Source: a virus | Direction: 5' to 3' (one strand) | Length of the DNA stretch: 64,000 nucleotides | Virus record (IMG/VR): IMGVR_UViG_3300025030_000046 | Location: 62,001-126,000 of that record | Shown: positions 24,234 through 32,772 of the stretch, piece after piece | Numbering within the stretch: the stretch's first letter is position 1 | How the letters are laid out: the number at the start of each line of letters is the position of its first letter | Notes under the pieces: model-generated | The model's database searches: none | Told to the model about the DNA's origin: nothing | Seen by the model: only the letters and a program-made list of their open reading frames with translations | Made by a program: the position numbers and the translations under genes

Positions 24234-25454
24234 TTACTGTTCGTTATCTAACCAATTTAGTAATAAATCTCTCATCCTTTTGCTAGGTATATAGATATTA
24301 ATTTTCTCATTATTTCTAATTGCAGATCTCCAAATCCATTGCAGCATTTCACTAAGTGCAAAATTTTCTTCCTCTACTGATACTCCCTTATCTATAAAGA
24401 ATTGTTTTATAATTGGATTTAAAAATATGTTAGTGCAATATGCTAATTTACATTTGCTACTATACTCATTAGTTGCTCTGGCATTAACAGCCACAAATCC
24501 CTTAGTATATCCTCTACCAGATAATTTCTTCTTAGATGATTTAAATGAAGTCCACATATTTTCATTAGATTTACCTTTAACCTTATTTTTAAAATAATTA
24601 ATTATATTATTTTTTAGTGTTATTATTAATTCTGAATTAGCTGGCTTTTCAAACCAAGTGGAACTTAGACAAAAATAATTATCTCCTATTTTATTTATCG
24701 GATCATCCAATAATACATTAATATTATTTTTTATATTAGTCTTATCATATGGGTCTCTATCTTCCCAATTAACTAAAATATATTTGTCTTTAGTAGTACA
24801 GGTAACATCCTTTTGAACACAGTAATATTCATATTCAACATTATGCAAATCATAATAATACTTTTGAATTTGTGCAGAGAACATATATGTCAATACGTAA
24901 GCTTCTTTAAAACTATTAAATACACTAACTGGAAAGTTCCACATAAGCAATGTATTATTAATAATCATTAGTGTTTTATTTAATGCCATAGTTTTAATAT
25001 CATTATATTTACCATCATAATTCATATGTTTTGGATTCCAAATTAAAAATCCATTTTCTACAGTAGCTAATTTTAAACTTAATATACTTGGTAAATCATC
25101 TTTTCTTAGTGGTAGCTGCTCTATCACATCAACTACTTCATCAAGTATTAATATGTAATCATTACTTCTTAAAAGCTCCAAAGTCACTTCGTTAGCCATT
25201 CTAAATAAAGCATGTGTACTGGCTATGTTTTTACCATCTTTTAATAAATTATGCAGACTATCTAATTTTCCTGATCCAATATCGTATGGTTCAGTGAATC
25301 TTCTGTTATTACAATTTTGTTTAATTCTTTGTACCTCTGATAAGAACGGTGTAATATAAATATAATTACTTACTACATCTTGTTTTATCATCTGAATAGC
25401 CATAGATGTTTTACCTGCCCCCATAATTGCATCTACTATTTTTATTTTAGGCAT
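24234..25454 (-). CDS. SF2 helicase-like ATPase, 406 aa
   Basis: Walker A is GAGKTS (residues 12-17) and Walker B is ILDEV (103-107). A THALFRM segment near residue 80 and a C-terminal QWIWRSAIRNNEKINIYIP resemble motifs III and VI of superfamily 2 helicases. It is shorter than typical replicative helicases and starts only 11 residues before the P-loop. A role in phage DNA replication or recombination is likely given the adjacent HNH and recombinase genes. Start after GAAAGGAAAGTAT. Confidence 0.75.
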   Translation of the reverse strand: MPKIKIVDAIMGAGKTSMAIQMIKQDVVSNYIYITPFLSEVQRIKQNCNNRRFTEPYDIGSGKLDSLHNLLKDGKNIASTHALFRMANEVTLELLRSNDYILILDEVVDVIEQLPLRKDDLPSILSLKLATVENGFLIWNPKHMNYDGKYNDIKTMALNKTLMIINNTLLMWNFPVSVFNSFKEAYVLTYMFSAQIQKYYYDLHNVEYEYYCVQKDVTCTTKDKYILVNWEDRDPYDKTNIKNNINVLLDDPINKIGDNYFCLSSTWFEKPANSELIITLKNNIINYFKNKVKGKSNENMWTSFKSSKKKLSGRGYTKGFVAVNARATNEYSSKCKLAYCTNIFLNPIIKQFFIDKGVSVEEENFALSEMLQWIWRSAIRNNEKINIYIPSKRMRDLLLNWLDNEQ

Positions 25455-25473
25455 ATACTTTCCTTTCGTATTA

Positions 25474-25485
25474 TTTTATATTTTA
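25474..25485 (-). repeat. dispersed element TAAAATATAAAA over a stop codon
   Basis: Exact minus-strand copy. Its first bases contain the TAA stop of the HNH gene, and its end lies about 20 bp before the helicase-like start. Confidence 0.7.
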
Positions 25486-26091
25486 GTTTATTATGCTTTT
25501 AGTTATTACCCAATATCTTTTACCTCTATATTTACCAGCAGTTTCTTGTATTGATTTAATATTATAATATATTTTATTATTCTTAAAATAACTATTTATT
25601 ACATTAATTCCAAACTTGCCATTTCTATGATTATCTACTTTTATTGGGAGATTATTTAATAATTTTTTTAATTCTTTCTGTTCATTTTTAAATAGTTTTT
25701 TATTTAAAAACGTTACAACACCTTTATTAATCATATGTCTAGCTTTCTCAGCATTAATTAATTTTTTGTAATCATGTAGGCTTTTCTTTTGTTCATTTTT
25801 ATTATGTAAGTCTTGGTGGCAGTCTTCACATAATGTAGTTGCATCTACCTCTAAAATATGCTTCCCCATTATTAATGCTTTTATATTTTTCATTTCTTCA
25901 ATAGTATAATCTTTAGTATCTTTGCATTCTAAGTTTAACGCTTTTAATGATTCTGTTAAAATTTCTATGAACTGTTGCTCATGATGAACCTCCAAGCTAT
26001 CATCTGAGTCGCAAATTTCGCACATAGGCTTTTTAACCTTAGGTGTCCATAGGTTGTTTAATATAGTTCTCATATATGATCTTAAATCCAA
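25483..26091 (-). CDS. HNH-type endonuclease-like protein, 202 aa
   Basis: A zinc pair CEICDSDD near residue 27, then LEVHHEQQF (the HH of HNH), then CEDCHQDLHNKNE near residue 93 give a treble-clef HNH nuclease. A basic C-terminal half (KLFKNEQKELKKLL) probably binds DNA. The best start is a TTG after GGAAAGGAATATAATA; a GTG 12 codons upstream has no ribosome site. It may be a homing-type or recombination nuclease. Confidence 0.75.
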   Translation of the reverse strand: MDLRSYMRTILNNLWTPKVKKPMCEICDSDDSLEVHHEQQFIEILTESLKALNLECKDTKDYTIEEMKNIKALIMGKHILEVDATTLCEDCHQDLHNKNEQKKSLHDYKKLINAEKARHMINKGVVTFLNKKLFKNEQKELKKLLNNLPIKVDNHRNGKFGINVINSYFKNNKIYYNIKSIQETAGKYRGKRYWVITKSIIN

Positions 26092-26132
26092 TATTATATT
26101 CCTTTCCACGTAAGTATTATCTATCACTCTAA

Positions 26133-26161
26133 ATCATACAGGATTAATATTTATTTGTCAA
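26133..26161 (-). promoter_or_regulatory. sigma-A promoter of the HNH/helicase operon
   Basis: TTGACA (26161-26156) and TATGAT (26138-26133) on the minus strand are 17 bp apart. The dispersed element TAAAATATAAAA (26166-26177) lies 4 bp upstream of the -35. Confidence 0.75.
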
Positions 26162-26165
26162 CATA

Positions 26166-26177
26166 TTTTATATTTTA
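26166..26177 (-). repeat. dispersed element TAAAATATAAAA beside the HNH promoter
   Basis: Exact copy, preceded by AC, placed 4 bp upstream of the -35 hexamer of the 26133-26161 promoter. Confidence 0.8.
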
Positions 26178-26256
26178 GTTAATTAAAACGCTACGTTTCT
26201 ATGCAAAACCCACAGAAACTTGACTAAACCTTGGATAAATCTCGAATAATCATCAA

Positions 26257-27336
26257 TTACTTCCCGATTTTATCCAATATATTTATAAAAACCCCAATAT
26301 CGCATTTTTTTATAGCTGCAAGCAAATCTTCTTTGCTATAATTATCTAATAAGCTTAAATCTACATCTTCATCCATAATGTAACTCAATTGACTAGTATA
26401 ACTTTTATCACCCTCTGCGTATGTTTTTATTGTTAAGCTTGGATCGCTGTGATGTCCTTGTTTTTGTGTTTTCTTAACATCTTTACTTATTTTCCAAGCC
26501 ATATTACACGAGCTTTTTTTAAGAGAATGTATTCCTATTTTTCTTTCTTCTCTATCAATATTGTATTGTTCACAAAACTTATCTAGTATTCCATATAGGT
26601 AAGTATCACTTACATCAAATATACGTTTTTTATTATCATCATCTTTTTTTAGTTGTAATAATTTTTCATAAAATTGATCGCTTATAGCTGTAGGATCTTT
26701 TTTTTCACCTTTATCTACTACTCTTATAATCCAAACCATTTTTCCAGTTTCAATATCTTCTTCTCTTTTGATATCTTTCCATAACATATCTAATACTGCG
26801 GATTTTCTAATTCCAGTAACATAGCAAGCTTGGAAATACAATGACGCAATTAATCCCTTGCCCCTGTAGGTATAAGTTTCCGAAAAACTATATAAATCTT
26901 TTCTTTCTTGATTTGAAAATGGAGAATAGCTTTCTGGGTTATCTTTAAGAGATTTCATGTAGAAAATATTTGGATCTATTTCATTATTTTTTGTACGTAG
27001 ATATTTGAATAGTGATCTTAATCCTCCTATTTTAGAGTTAATTGTACCATTAGAATTTTTTACTTTCCCAATCTTTTTACTTTCTTTTGTTGATAAGTAT
27101 GTAACAAATAGCTCTACGTCATCACTGCTTAATTTTTTTAAATCATCCCATGTTAATATGCTTAAATCTTTTCCTGTGGTGTATTCAAAGAATTCTTTAA
27201 TGTAGCCTTTGTAGCTTGATTTTGTACAATCACTTTCTTGTTTATCTAAAAACATATTAATGTAGCTATATACAGAATTATTTTTGAATCCTATAACCAT
27301 TGCTCTTGACACTTTCATTTCTTCTAACTGTGTCAT
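26257..27336 (-). CDS. tyrosine recombinase (integrase family), 359 aa
   Basis: An N-terminal SAM-like domain (about 20-120) is followed by a catalytic domain with Arg in VTGIRKSAV (about 177), HSLKKSS (about 270, Lys replacing the usual second Arg), a GHHSDPSLTIKTY box (about 294) and the nucleophile Tyr (about 306). A C-terminal extension of about 50 residues is unusual. The His-x-x-Lys variant may still be active or may be a first step of decay. It could be the phage integrase or a YopP-like protein. Start after TTGGAGGAAATAATT. Confidence 0.85.
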   Translation of the reverse strand: MTQLEEMKVSRAMVIGFKNNSVYSYINMFLDKQESDCTKSSYKGYIKEFFEYTTGKDLSILTWDDLKKLSSDDVELFVTYLSTKESKKIGKVKNSNGTINSKIGGLRSLFKYLRTKNNEIDPNIFYMKSLKDNPESYSPFSNQERKDLYSFSETYTYRGKGLIASLYFQACYVTGIRKSAVLDMLWKDIKREEDIETGKMVWIIRVVDKGEKKDPTAISDQFYEKLLQLKKDDDNKKRIFDVSDTYLYGILDKFCEQYNIDREERKIGIHSLKKSSCNMAWKISKDVKKTQKQGHHSDPSLTIKTYAEGDKSYTSQLSYIMDEDVDLSLLDNYSKEDLLAAIKKCDIGVFINILDKIGK

Positions 27337-27398
27337 AATTATTTCCTCCAATATATTTTATTTGGTAAACTTTTATATGTAATCTTATTCACAAATTA

Positions 27399-27427
27399 AT
27401 TGTAGCAAACTTCCAAATAATAGTCAA
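27399..27427 (-). promoter_or_regulatory. sigma-A promoter of the recombinase gene
   Basis: TTGACT (27427-27422) and TACAAT (27404-27399) on the minus strand are separated by 17 bp, 60 bp upstream of the recombinase start. Confidence 0.75.
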
Positions 27428-27449
27428 TACATAAATGTGAAATATTTAT

Positions 27450-27476
27450 AGAAAAGGGAATGCCTCGCAGCACTCC
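27450..27476 (-). terminator. terminator of the Spo0E-like gene
   Basis: On the minus strand GGAGTGC and GCATTCC form a 7-bp stem with a 6-nt loop, followed by CTTTTC. It begins 3 bp after the stop of the Spo0E-like gene and isolates it from the recombinase promoter. Confidence 0.65.
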
Positions 27477-27478
27477 TC

Positions 27479-27652
27479 TTACTTTTTCTCTGATTCATCC
27501 TTCATTAATTTATAGTAATCATTAATTACCTTATCTAACATGTCGTTTATCTTCTTTGTTCTATATGCATCTAAGCCCTCAACTTCTATTAATTTGTATA
27601 GTTCAGTCCTTAATTCGTCTATTTTCTTAATTATTTCTTCGATTTTGTTCAC
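27479..27652 (-). CDS. Spo0E-like aspartyl-phosphate phosphatase, 57 aa
   Basis: MNKIEEIIKKIDELRTELYK followed by LIEVEGL and INDMLDKVINDYYKL matches the two-helix hairpin and length of Spo0E-family proteins. The active-site SQELD signature is represented by NDMLD. The family dephosphorylates Spo0A~P and so delays sporulation. It has its own GTG start after GGAGGTGACAAAAG and its own terminator. Next to the divergent late promoter it may let the phage hold back host sporulation. The altered signature lowers certainty. Confidence 0.6.
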   Translation of the reverse strand: MNKIEEIIKKIDELRTELYKLIEVEGLDAYRTKKINDMLDKVINDYYKLMKDESEKK

Positions 27653-27702
27653 CTTTTGTCACCTCCAGAGTTATTTTGTCCAATAATTAAAATTCAATAA
27701 AG

Positions 27703-27714
27703 TAAAATATAAAA
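27703..27714 (+). repeat. dispersed element TAAAATATAAAA beside the main rightward promoter
   Basis: Exact plus-strand copy ending 6 bp upstream of the -35 box at 27721. Confidence 0.8.
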
Positions 27715-27720
27715 TAGTTA

Positions 27721-27749
27721 TTGACATTTAATAGTATATTGTATATAAT
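27721..27749 (+). promoter_or_regulatory. main rightward sigma-A promoter
   Basis: TTGACA (27721-27726), 17 bp, TATAAT (27744-27749): full consensus in both boxes. It is the first rightward promoter after the divergence point and reads into the CoiA-like and sigma-like genes ahead of the structural module. Confidence 0.9.
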
Positions 27750-27773
27750 TGACTTTGAAGAGAGGTTATGCCT

Positions 27774-27944
27774 ATGACTGATTCAGAAAAAACAGTTAGA
27801 AATATTGGTGCAACTAATGTGTGGAGCAAATTCAAGGATGAAATAGACTCAGAAGTTAAGCTAATTAGTAATAGTAGTGAATGTAGAACGTTAAGTAAGG
27901 AAGAAGCAGAAGAAATTTTAAAGAAGTATAGAAGTGAAATATAA
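27774..27944 (+). CDS. hypothetical protein, 56 aa; first gene of the rightward operon
   Basis: Starts MTDSEKTVRNIGATNV; the second of two in-frame ATGs is better spaced from GAGAGG. Its end (LSKEEAEEILKKYRSEI) is helical. Being expressed first from a consensus promoter suggests an early regulatory or host-takeover role, which the sequence itself does not show. Confidence 0.65.
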   Translation: MTDSEKTVRNIGATNVWSKFKDEIDSEVKLISNSSECRTLSKEEAEEILKKYRSEI

Positions 27945-27960
27945 AACTAGGAGAAGGATT

Positions 27961-28116
27961 ATGGAAAACGAAAGTTGCAGGAATTGTGAAAATTATAATG
28001 GGTACTACTGTACTCTTTTAATAGAGTTAGATCCGTTAGAAGAAGCAGATGGATATTGTTTTAACTATAAATATAAAAGAGAGGTAAATCTTACATATGA
28101 TGAAAGCGAGGAATAA
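27961..28116 (+). CDS. Cys-rich microprotein, 51 aa
   Basis: Start after CTAGGAGAAGGATT: MENESCRNCENYNGYYC, then GYCFNYK. Four cysteines suggest a metal site. This pattern recurs in small phage proteins of unknown role. Confidence 0.65.
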   Translation: MENESCRNCENYNGYYCTLLIELDPLEEADGYCFNYKYKREVNLTYDESEE

Positions 28117-28121
28117 TATTA

Positions 28122-29039
28122 ATGCTTGTTTGTAAAGTTGGAGATAAAGAAGTTAATACTATTGATTTTAATGGTAGTGATTTACGTTCGTGGTCAAATA
28201 AGAAAATTTTAAAATGTCCTATTTGCGACAATAAACTAATATATAAAAATGGATTAGTAAAAATACCTCATTTTGCTCATGTAAGTAATGATGATTGTCA
28301 TGATATTTATTATGAGAATGAAACCAAAGAGCATATGATGGGTAAGATGATTTTATATAAGTGGCTAAAAGAATTTCCTGATATTAAAGTTTGCAAATTA
28401 GAGGGATGGATTCCTGAAACTAAACAGAGACCAGATATATATTTAGAATTACAAGATGGTACAAAAATAGTGATTGAATTTCAGTGTACCCCAATAACAT
28501 TAGAGCAATATTTAAATAGGCATGACTTATATAGATTAATTGGCATTAATGATTTTTGGATATTAGGAACCGATAAGTATAAGTTGTTTAAATCTCAAAA
28601 AGGTAGACTAAGGGTATTACAAGAAGAATTGTTAAAAGAAAATAACTATGCTCTACATTTAGATTCATATAATGAGAAAATTTATAAATATTTTAATCTA
28701 AAAGAATTTAGAAATATTAACAAAAATATAAAAGATGTATTGTTTGATTATGATAATGTTTTTAATTTTAATATTGGTGATAATGTAGACATTTATGATC
28801 CATTTGAATACATGAAAGAAAAGTGTAAACAAGGTTATTTTCAAAGTAATAAAGATATGAATTTCCCGTTGTATAGAGTTTTAGAAAATACAACGGAAGA
28901 TAAATATGTAATTATAGGTGATTTCAAATACGAAAACCAAGCAAAGAATTATATTAATATGTATATAAAAGAACTTAGAAATAATTTTAAAATTATTAAA
29001 ATAGAAAAAGGAGATAGCTATGGGATCAGTAAAAATTGA
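28122..29039 (+). CDS. CoiA-like nuclease, 305 aa
   Basis: A zinc finger (CPICDNKL at 32-39) followed by KIPHFAH and then ETKEHMMGK is the CoiA N-terminal signature. QRPDIYLEL (about 104) and VIEFQCTPIT (about 119) provide the PD-(D/E)xK-type nuclease motif. CoiA proteins act on incoming DNA in competence; phage copies probably process DNA during recombination. It overlaps the next gene by 20 bp. Confidence 0.8.
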   Translation: MLVCKVGDKEVNTIDFNGSDLRSWSNKKILKCPICDNKLIYKNGLVKIPHFAHVSNDDCHDIYYENETKEHMMGKMILYKWLKEFPDIKVCKLEGWIPETKQRPDIYLELQDGTKIVIEFQCTPITLEQYLNRHDLYRLIGINDFWILGTDKYKLFKSQKGRLRVLQEELLKENNYALHLDSYNEKIYKYFNLKEFRNINKNIKDVLFDYDNVFNFNIGDNVDIYDPFEYMKEKCKQGYFQSNKDMNFPLYRVLENTTEDKYVIIGDFKYENQAKNYINMYIKELRNNFKIIKIEKGDSYGISKN

Positions 29040-30069
29040 TATTTATAAAGATGATAAAAAGTATTATGATACTTCGTATTCAAGTGAAGAGGATATATAT
29101 GACATTTTGTGGTTATTGGATATTATTCTTCAAGATGCACAAAAAGGAAATAAAGAAGCTTTAATTACTTTAAGAGATTTAAACAATTTAGATACAAAAT
29201 ATAATCCAGTATTTGATGAATATTGCTATATTCAAATGGGGTTTAGACCTATGAAACTTGAAGACCAAGGAAAAGAAATAATAGAAGTTGTAGCTAAAAG
29301 ACTAAATATGACAAAAGAAGAGTGTGAACGTAAGATGTTAGTTGCGGTATTACATATCAAGAAAACAAATTTAAACAATTGGTATGACTACATTAATAAA
29401 AATTATAAAAGTCATATAATTGCTGCGAGAAAAAAGAATTTTGTTGATTATCTTATATCTTTACCCAAAATAACTTTAGCCAGTCATGATGGGAGCAATA
29501 TTACGTCTGAGAGCTTGTGGCAGGTCGACTACTGCAAGAAATATGTAGTGGCTAAACATATTTACAAAGGAGATACTTATCCTGAAGATTTTCAAGAGTT
29601 AATTGAATTGCAAGGGAAAAATGAAATACTGGTTAAAGCTCTAAGTAAGAATAAAGATAAGACAAAAAACGAGAAAACAGAGTTAAGTAAAAGAATTAAG
29701 TTACAAAAGACATTGCAAGAAGATATTAATATTTTAAAAGATCATTATAGAATACCTAGAAATCATTATTATACCGAAAGTCAAGATGTTAGTTATAAAG
29801 AATTAATGTATTATAAGAAAAAATTGCCGCCACACGAAGAATATATTGAGCGAGAGTATGACAGTACAGAAGTATTAGATGAATGGCAAATAGAAAAAAT
29901 AAAAGATATAGCTAATAAAATTTTAACCAAAAGGCAGTTGGTTGTATTTAGTCTTTATTATGAGTCTAGATTAACTCAACGAGAGATAGCGAACATTCTC
30001 ACCGAAGACCAAGGTAATATTGCTCATGACTTAAAAAGAATTATAAAAAAAATTAAAGAAAATATATAA
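29020..30069 (+). CDS. protein with C-terminal sigma-factor region-4 helix-turn-helix, 349 aa
   Basis: The last 50 residues (LTKRQLVVFSLYYESRLTQREIANILTEDQ) match sigma region 4 or a LuxR-like helix-turn-helix. The first 250 residues are helical and do not resemble sigma region 2. Start after AAAAAGGAGATAGCT. Its place ahead of the terminase and structural genes fits a late-gene activator. It could instead be a replication-associated DNA-binding protein. Confidence 0.65.
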   Translation: MGSVKIDIYKDDKKYYDTSYSSEEDIYDILWLLDIILQDAQKGNKEALITLRDLNNLDTKYNPVFDEYCYIQMGFRPMKLEDQGKEIIEVVAKRLNMTKEECERKMLVAVLHIKKTNLNNWYDYINKNYKSHIIAARKKNFVDYLISLPKITLASHDGSNITSESLWQVDYCKKYVVAKHIYKGDTYPEDFQELIELQGKNEILVKALSKNKDKTKNEKTELSKRIKLQKTLQEDINILKDHYRIPRNHYYTESQDVSYKELMYYKKKLPPHEEYIEREYDSTEVLDEWQIEKIKDIANKILTKRQLVVFSLYYESRLTQREIANILTEDQGNIAHDLKRIIKKIKENI

Positions 30070-30137
30070 AATGTTACATATTTTTGTAAGAGTGTATCCC
30101 TATATATGTAGGGGTAATTAATAATTGGAGGATATTA

Positions 30138-30941
30138 ATGTATTTAATATTATATAACAATACAAATATGAAATTAGAGTTATTCCCAACATTTAATGAA
30201 AGAGTTGAATATATAAATGAAAACTTATTCAACAATAAGGAACACGAAACATATTATAATATTTGCTCTAGAAACTTTAGTAATAAAGATCAGATAAAAA
30301 ATATAGAAAACAGATGGCTAGGTATTAAAGTTGTAAACAAACCTAATAAGGATGAAAAGTTAAAAGCCACTCTGAATTATATAGCTGGATATCTCTTAGG
30401 AGCAAAAGAGTATTCGATAAATAGCAAAATTAGAAGATATCTTGAATTGTCAAGATTGTCTGAACCAACTAAAAATGAGTTGGTGGAATTAAATAGTTTA
30501 AAAAACAATGTACTGTATTGTAAGAATTATAAAGCTAGAGATAACAGAAAAGATTTGATAATTATGATTAACTCTCATATGGAAGAACTCTTAAAGTACA
30601 ATTTGGATAAGCTAGAACAGATAGAAAACAGAGAGTACACAGAACAGTTTATGCATGACTACACTATTGACAGATTAAATGTTTGCAATGACATAAAAGA
30701 TAAAATATTAAGCATCGTGGATATCTTGCAAACTAACATAATTAAAAAAGAAACCCTATTCAGAGAAATACAAACTGAATATAAAAACATTCAGAACTCT
30801 GAGGATACAATAAAATATATTTCTAACATAATAAAAGATATAAAAAAAATATATTCAGACAATGTTTACTTAGAAAAGCAGATTGAATATCTAAATGATG
30901 AGTATTTAATGGCAACAGAATTCATTTATAATAACAATTAA
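30138..30941 (+). CDS. hypothetical helical protein, 267 aa
   Basis: Starts MYLILYNNTNMKLELF after TTGGAGGATATTA. It is long, charged and mostly coiled-coil in the second half, with no recognised family. Confidence 0.65.
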   Translation: MYLILYNNTNMKLELFPTFNERVEYINENLFNNKEHETYYNICSRNFSNKDQIKNIENRWLGIKVVNKPNKDEKLKATLNYIAGYLLGAKEYSINSKIRRYLELSRLSEPTKNELVELNSLKNNVLYCKNYKARDNRKDLIIMINSHMEELLKYNLDKLEQIENREYTEQFMHDYTIDRLNVCNDIKDKILSIVDILQTNIIKKETLFREIQTEYKNIQNSEDTIKYISNIIKDIKKIYSDNVYLEKQIEYLNDEYLMATEFIYNNN

Positions 30942-31032
30942 AAACATAAAAGCTAACCCATTCTTACAGCCTTTTTAAGCGACTAAAATGCTTAAACGTA
31001 AAAGTATTCACGAAAAATTTTTTCATTTAACT

Positions 31033-31060
31033 ATGGAGCTGTCAGAAAAACTCCATTTTT
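31033..31060 (+). terminator. possible terminator or attenuator
   Basis: ATGGAG and CTCCAT form a 6-bp stem over a 12-nt loop, followed by TTTT. It lies in the 190-bp gap behind the 30138-30941 gene, where no other feature is seen. Confidence 0.45.
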
Positions 31061-31130
31061 GAAAGTGGCTTGGCTGTAGGGTTTCAAAATGGCAAAATAA
31101 CGTTATTTTTAACGACGAGGTTCTGATATT

Positions 31131-31304
31131 ATGGCAAAAGAAAAAGAAGAGTTTTTTACTCCTGAACGTTGCTTAAATTGTTTAGGAAAATGTAAAAAAG
31201 AAATGAATGTAATTTTTAAAGATGGATTTGAAAATGGTAGAAATAAAATACTGTGTGGCAAACAAGTAAAAACTAAAAAGGGGAATAAACTTGAAGCAAA
31301 TTAG
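31131..31304 (+). CDS. Cys-containing microprotein, 57 aa
   Basis: Starts MAKEKEEFFTPERCLNCLGKC after ACGAGGTTCTG. CLNCLGKC plus one more cysteine (LCGKQ) give a four-Cys set. The C-terminus is basic, and it overlaps the next gene by 14 bp. Confidence 0.65.
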   Translation: MAKEKEEFFTPERCLNCLGKCKKEMNVIFKDGFENGRNKILCGKQVKTKKGNKLEAN

Positions 31305-31422
31305 TAAAGAGCTATTTCTAAAAGCGATTAAGGTTGGCAGAAGAGATTTAGTAGCTAAGACGAAGAATAAACATTATGGAATTGACAAAATTGAGTATGA
31401 AATAAGAAGGTTTATTAAGTAA
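31291..31422 (+). CDS. small basic protein, 43 aa
   Basis: TTG start after AAAAAGGGGAATAAAC: MKQISKELFLKAIKVGRRDL. Its stop overlaps the dispersed element at 31420-31431. Confidence 0.6.
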   Translation: MKQISKELFLKAIKVGRRDLVAKTKNKHYGIDKIEYEIRRFIK

Positions 31423-31464
31423 AATATAAAATAATGAATAAAAGGGATTAAAGGAGAGAAAATT

Positions 31465-32097
31465 ATGGAGATGAGTATTACTAGAGGTTTATCTGAACTG
31501 AAACTACTTAAAGACAGAATAGAGCGAAAAATACAATCATCAAAGTATATCGTAGGCAATAAGAAAAGCAATAAGAAGATAGATGGGATTTATAGCAAGG
31601 AAGATTTGATTACTACAATAAAAGCTGACTATCAAAGTGTGCTAGATTTAATTAACAGAAGGAAAATAATTAAGTCCGAAATAGTTAAATCAAACGCTAA
31701 TACTATAGTTAAAATTTCTGGAAAAGAAATGACTGTTGCTGAAGCTATTGAAAGAAAAGAATCAATTCAATTTGAAAAGACTCTACTTAACACTATGGAG
31801 CAACACTATAGATTGGCAATTGCAAAAGTTGCATCTGAAAATGAAAAAGTACAAATAAATTTAGACAATCTGCTTAATACCACATTTGGTAAAGAGAATA
31901 AAAATAAGACGGCAGATAATGAGATTAAAATGATTTCAGAACCTTATCTTGAGCAGAATGAGTGGGAAGTAATTAATCCACTGAAGTTGCAAGATGAAAT
32001 AGAGAAATTAAAGACTGACATAGAAGACTTTTTGAACGAAGTGGACTTCATCCTATCGGAGTCAAACACGATTACTAAGATTCAGATACCTGAATAA
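31465..32097 (+). CDS. hypothetical helical protein, 210 aa (possibly DIP1984-like)
   Basis: Starts MEMSITRGLSELKLLKDRIE after AAAGGAGAGAAAATT. Nearly all helix, with a KEMTVAEAIERKE segment near residue 92. The opening resembles a family of phage and bacterial proteins annotated as DIP1984, a recollection I cannot verify. Confidence 0.6.
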   Translation: MEMSITRGLSELKLLKDRIERKIQSSKYIVGNKKSNKKIDGIYSKEDLITTIKADYQSVLDLINRRKIIKSEIVKSNANTIVKISGKEMTVAEAIERKESIQFEKTLLNTMEQHYRLAIAKVASENEKVQINLDNLLNTTFGKENKNKTADNEIKMISEPYLEQNEWEVINPLKLQDEIEKLKTDIEDFLNEVDFILSESNTITKIQIPE

Positions 32098-32470
32098 ACA
32101 GTTTAATATTTTGTAGTTATCCGAAAACTATAGACTTAAATCACCCAATTCTTCAGGGTATATTGAAGAAACAAGAAGAAAAATTAAGTTCTATATTCAA
32201 ATGGTGAATATTGATTTTATTATCTAATACTTACGTATACACGTAATAATGCGTAAAAGCTCAAAGATTAAATTTCAATATTTAAAGTTTAGAATTTAAA
32301 GCTCTTTTTGATTAAAGTTATAAATCATAAGTCTAAAAGTTCGATGAAATCCAAGATAAAAGGTTTAAGTGTTGATTTAATTGACTTATAGTAATCCTCT
32401 TGGCTGGATAGTTACAAGTAAATTTTATAGATTAGTAAAAATATAAAAGGAATTAAAGGAGATTAATATT
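32098..32470 (+). other. 370-bp gap without a gene
   Basis: No frame with a ribosome site is seen. It contains the palindrome TTACGTATACACGTAA at about 32231-32246 and, close to the next gene, AGTAAAAATATAAAAGG, a near copy of the dispersed element. A small untranslated RNA could be encoded here, but nothing in the sequence demands it. Confidence 0.4.
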
Positions 32471-32650
32471 ATGGCAAAGGCAAAGATAAAAACATCAGAC
32501 TCAATATCTGTAGAGGGATACTTCGATAATGATAACTTGGCAATAGAAGTGGATGATATAGGTGTTAAAAATTTAAAAGATTTATTTATAAAATATAATG
32601 GTGAATACGTTACCATAACTATAAAGAAAAAAGATGAAATTATGAAATAA
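32471..32650 (+). CDS. YonK-like small phage protein, 59 aa
   Basis: SVEGYFDNDNLAIEVDD followed by KDLFIKYNGEYVTITIKKKDE matches in order and spacing what I recall of SPbeta YonK (a ~63-residue protein ending in FNGKNVSITVKEENEL). Start after AAAGGAGATTAATATT. Its position upstream of the terminase block also fits SPbeta. The function is unknown. Confidence 0.6.
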   Translation: MAKAKIKTSDSISVEGYFDNDNLAIEVDDIGVKNLKDLFIKYNGEYVTITIKKKDEIMK

Positions 32651-32660
32651 GAGGCGGATT

Positions 32661-32723
32661 ATGCCATTTGACTTACTTTATGGTAAGAATGAGAAAACTG
32701 GAGACCCCTTACCTTATAAGTAG
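32661..32723 (+). CDS. possible leader peptide, 20 aa
   Basis: ATG after AAGAGGCGGATT opens MPFDLLYGKNEKTGDPLPYK and stops. The peptide looks protein-like and is followed by a strong hairpin, an arrangement like an attenuator leader. Confidence 0.35.
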   Translation: MPFDLLYGKNEKTGDPLPYK

Positions 32724-32736
32724 GGAACGTTAAATT

Positions 32737-32772
32737 AAGCAAGGTAGAAAACAAAACTACCTTGCTTTTCTA
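32737..32772 (+). terminator. strong hairpin, terminator or attenuator
   Basis: AAGCAAGGTAG and CTACCTTGCTT form a perfect 11-bp stem with a 9-nt loop, followed by TTCTATT. It lies directly upstream of the phosphoesterase ribosome site, so it would limit expression of everything downstream unless bypassed. Confidence 0.7.

Noticed and set aside
30070-30137. Riboswitch or terminator in the gap before 30138
   Set aside because: Only a four-base CCCT/AGGG pairing is present and no T-run follows.
32471-32650. Calling this small gene a DNA-binding regulator
   Set aside because: No helix-turn-helix or ribbon pattern is present; similarity in memory to YonK is the only link.
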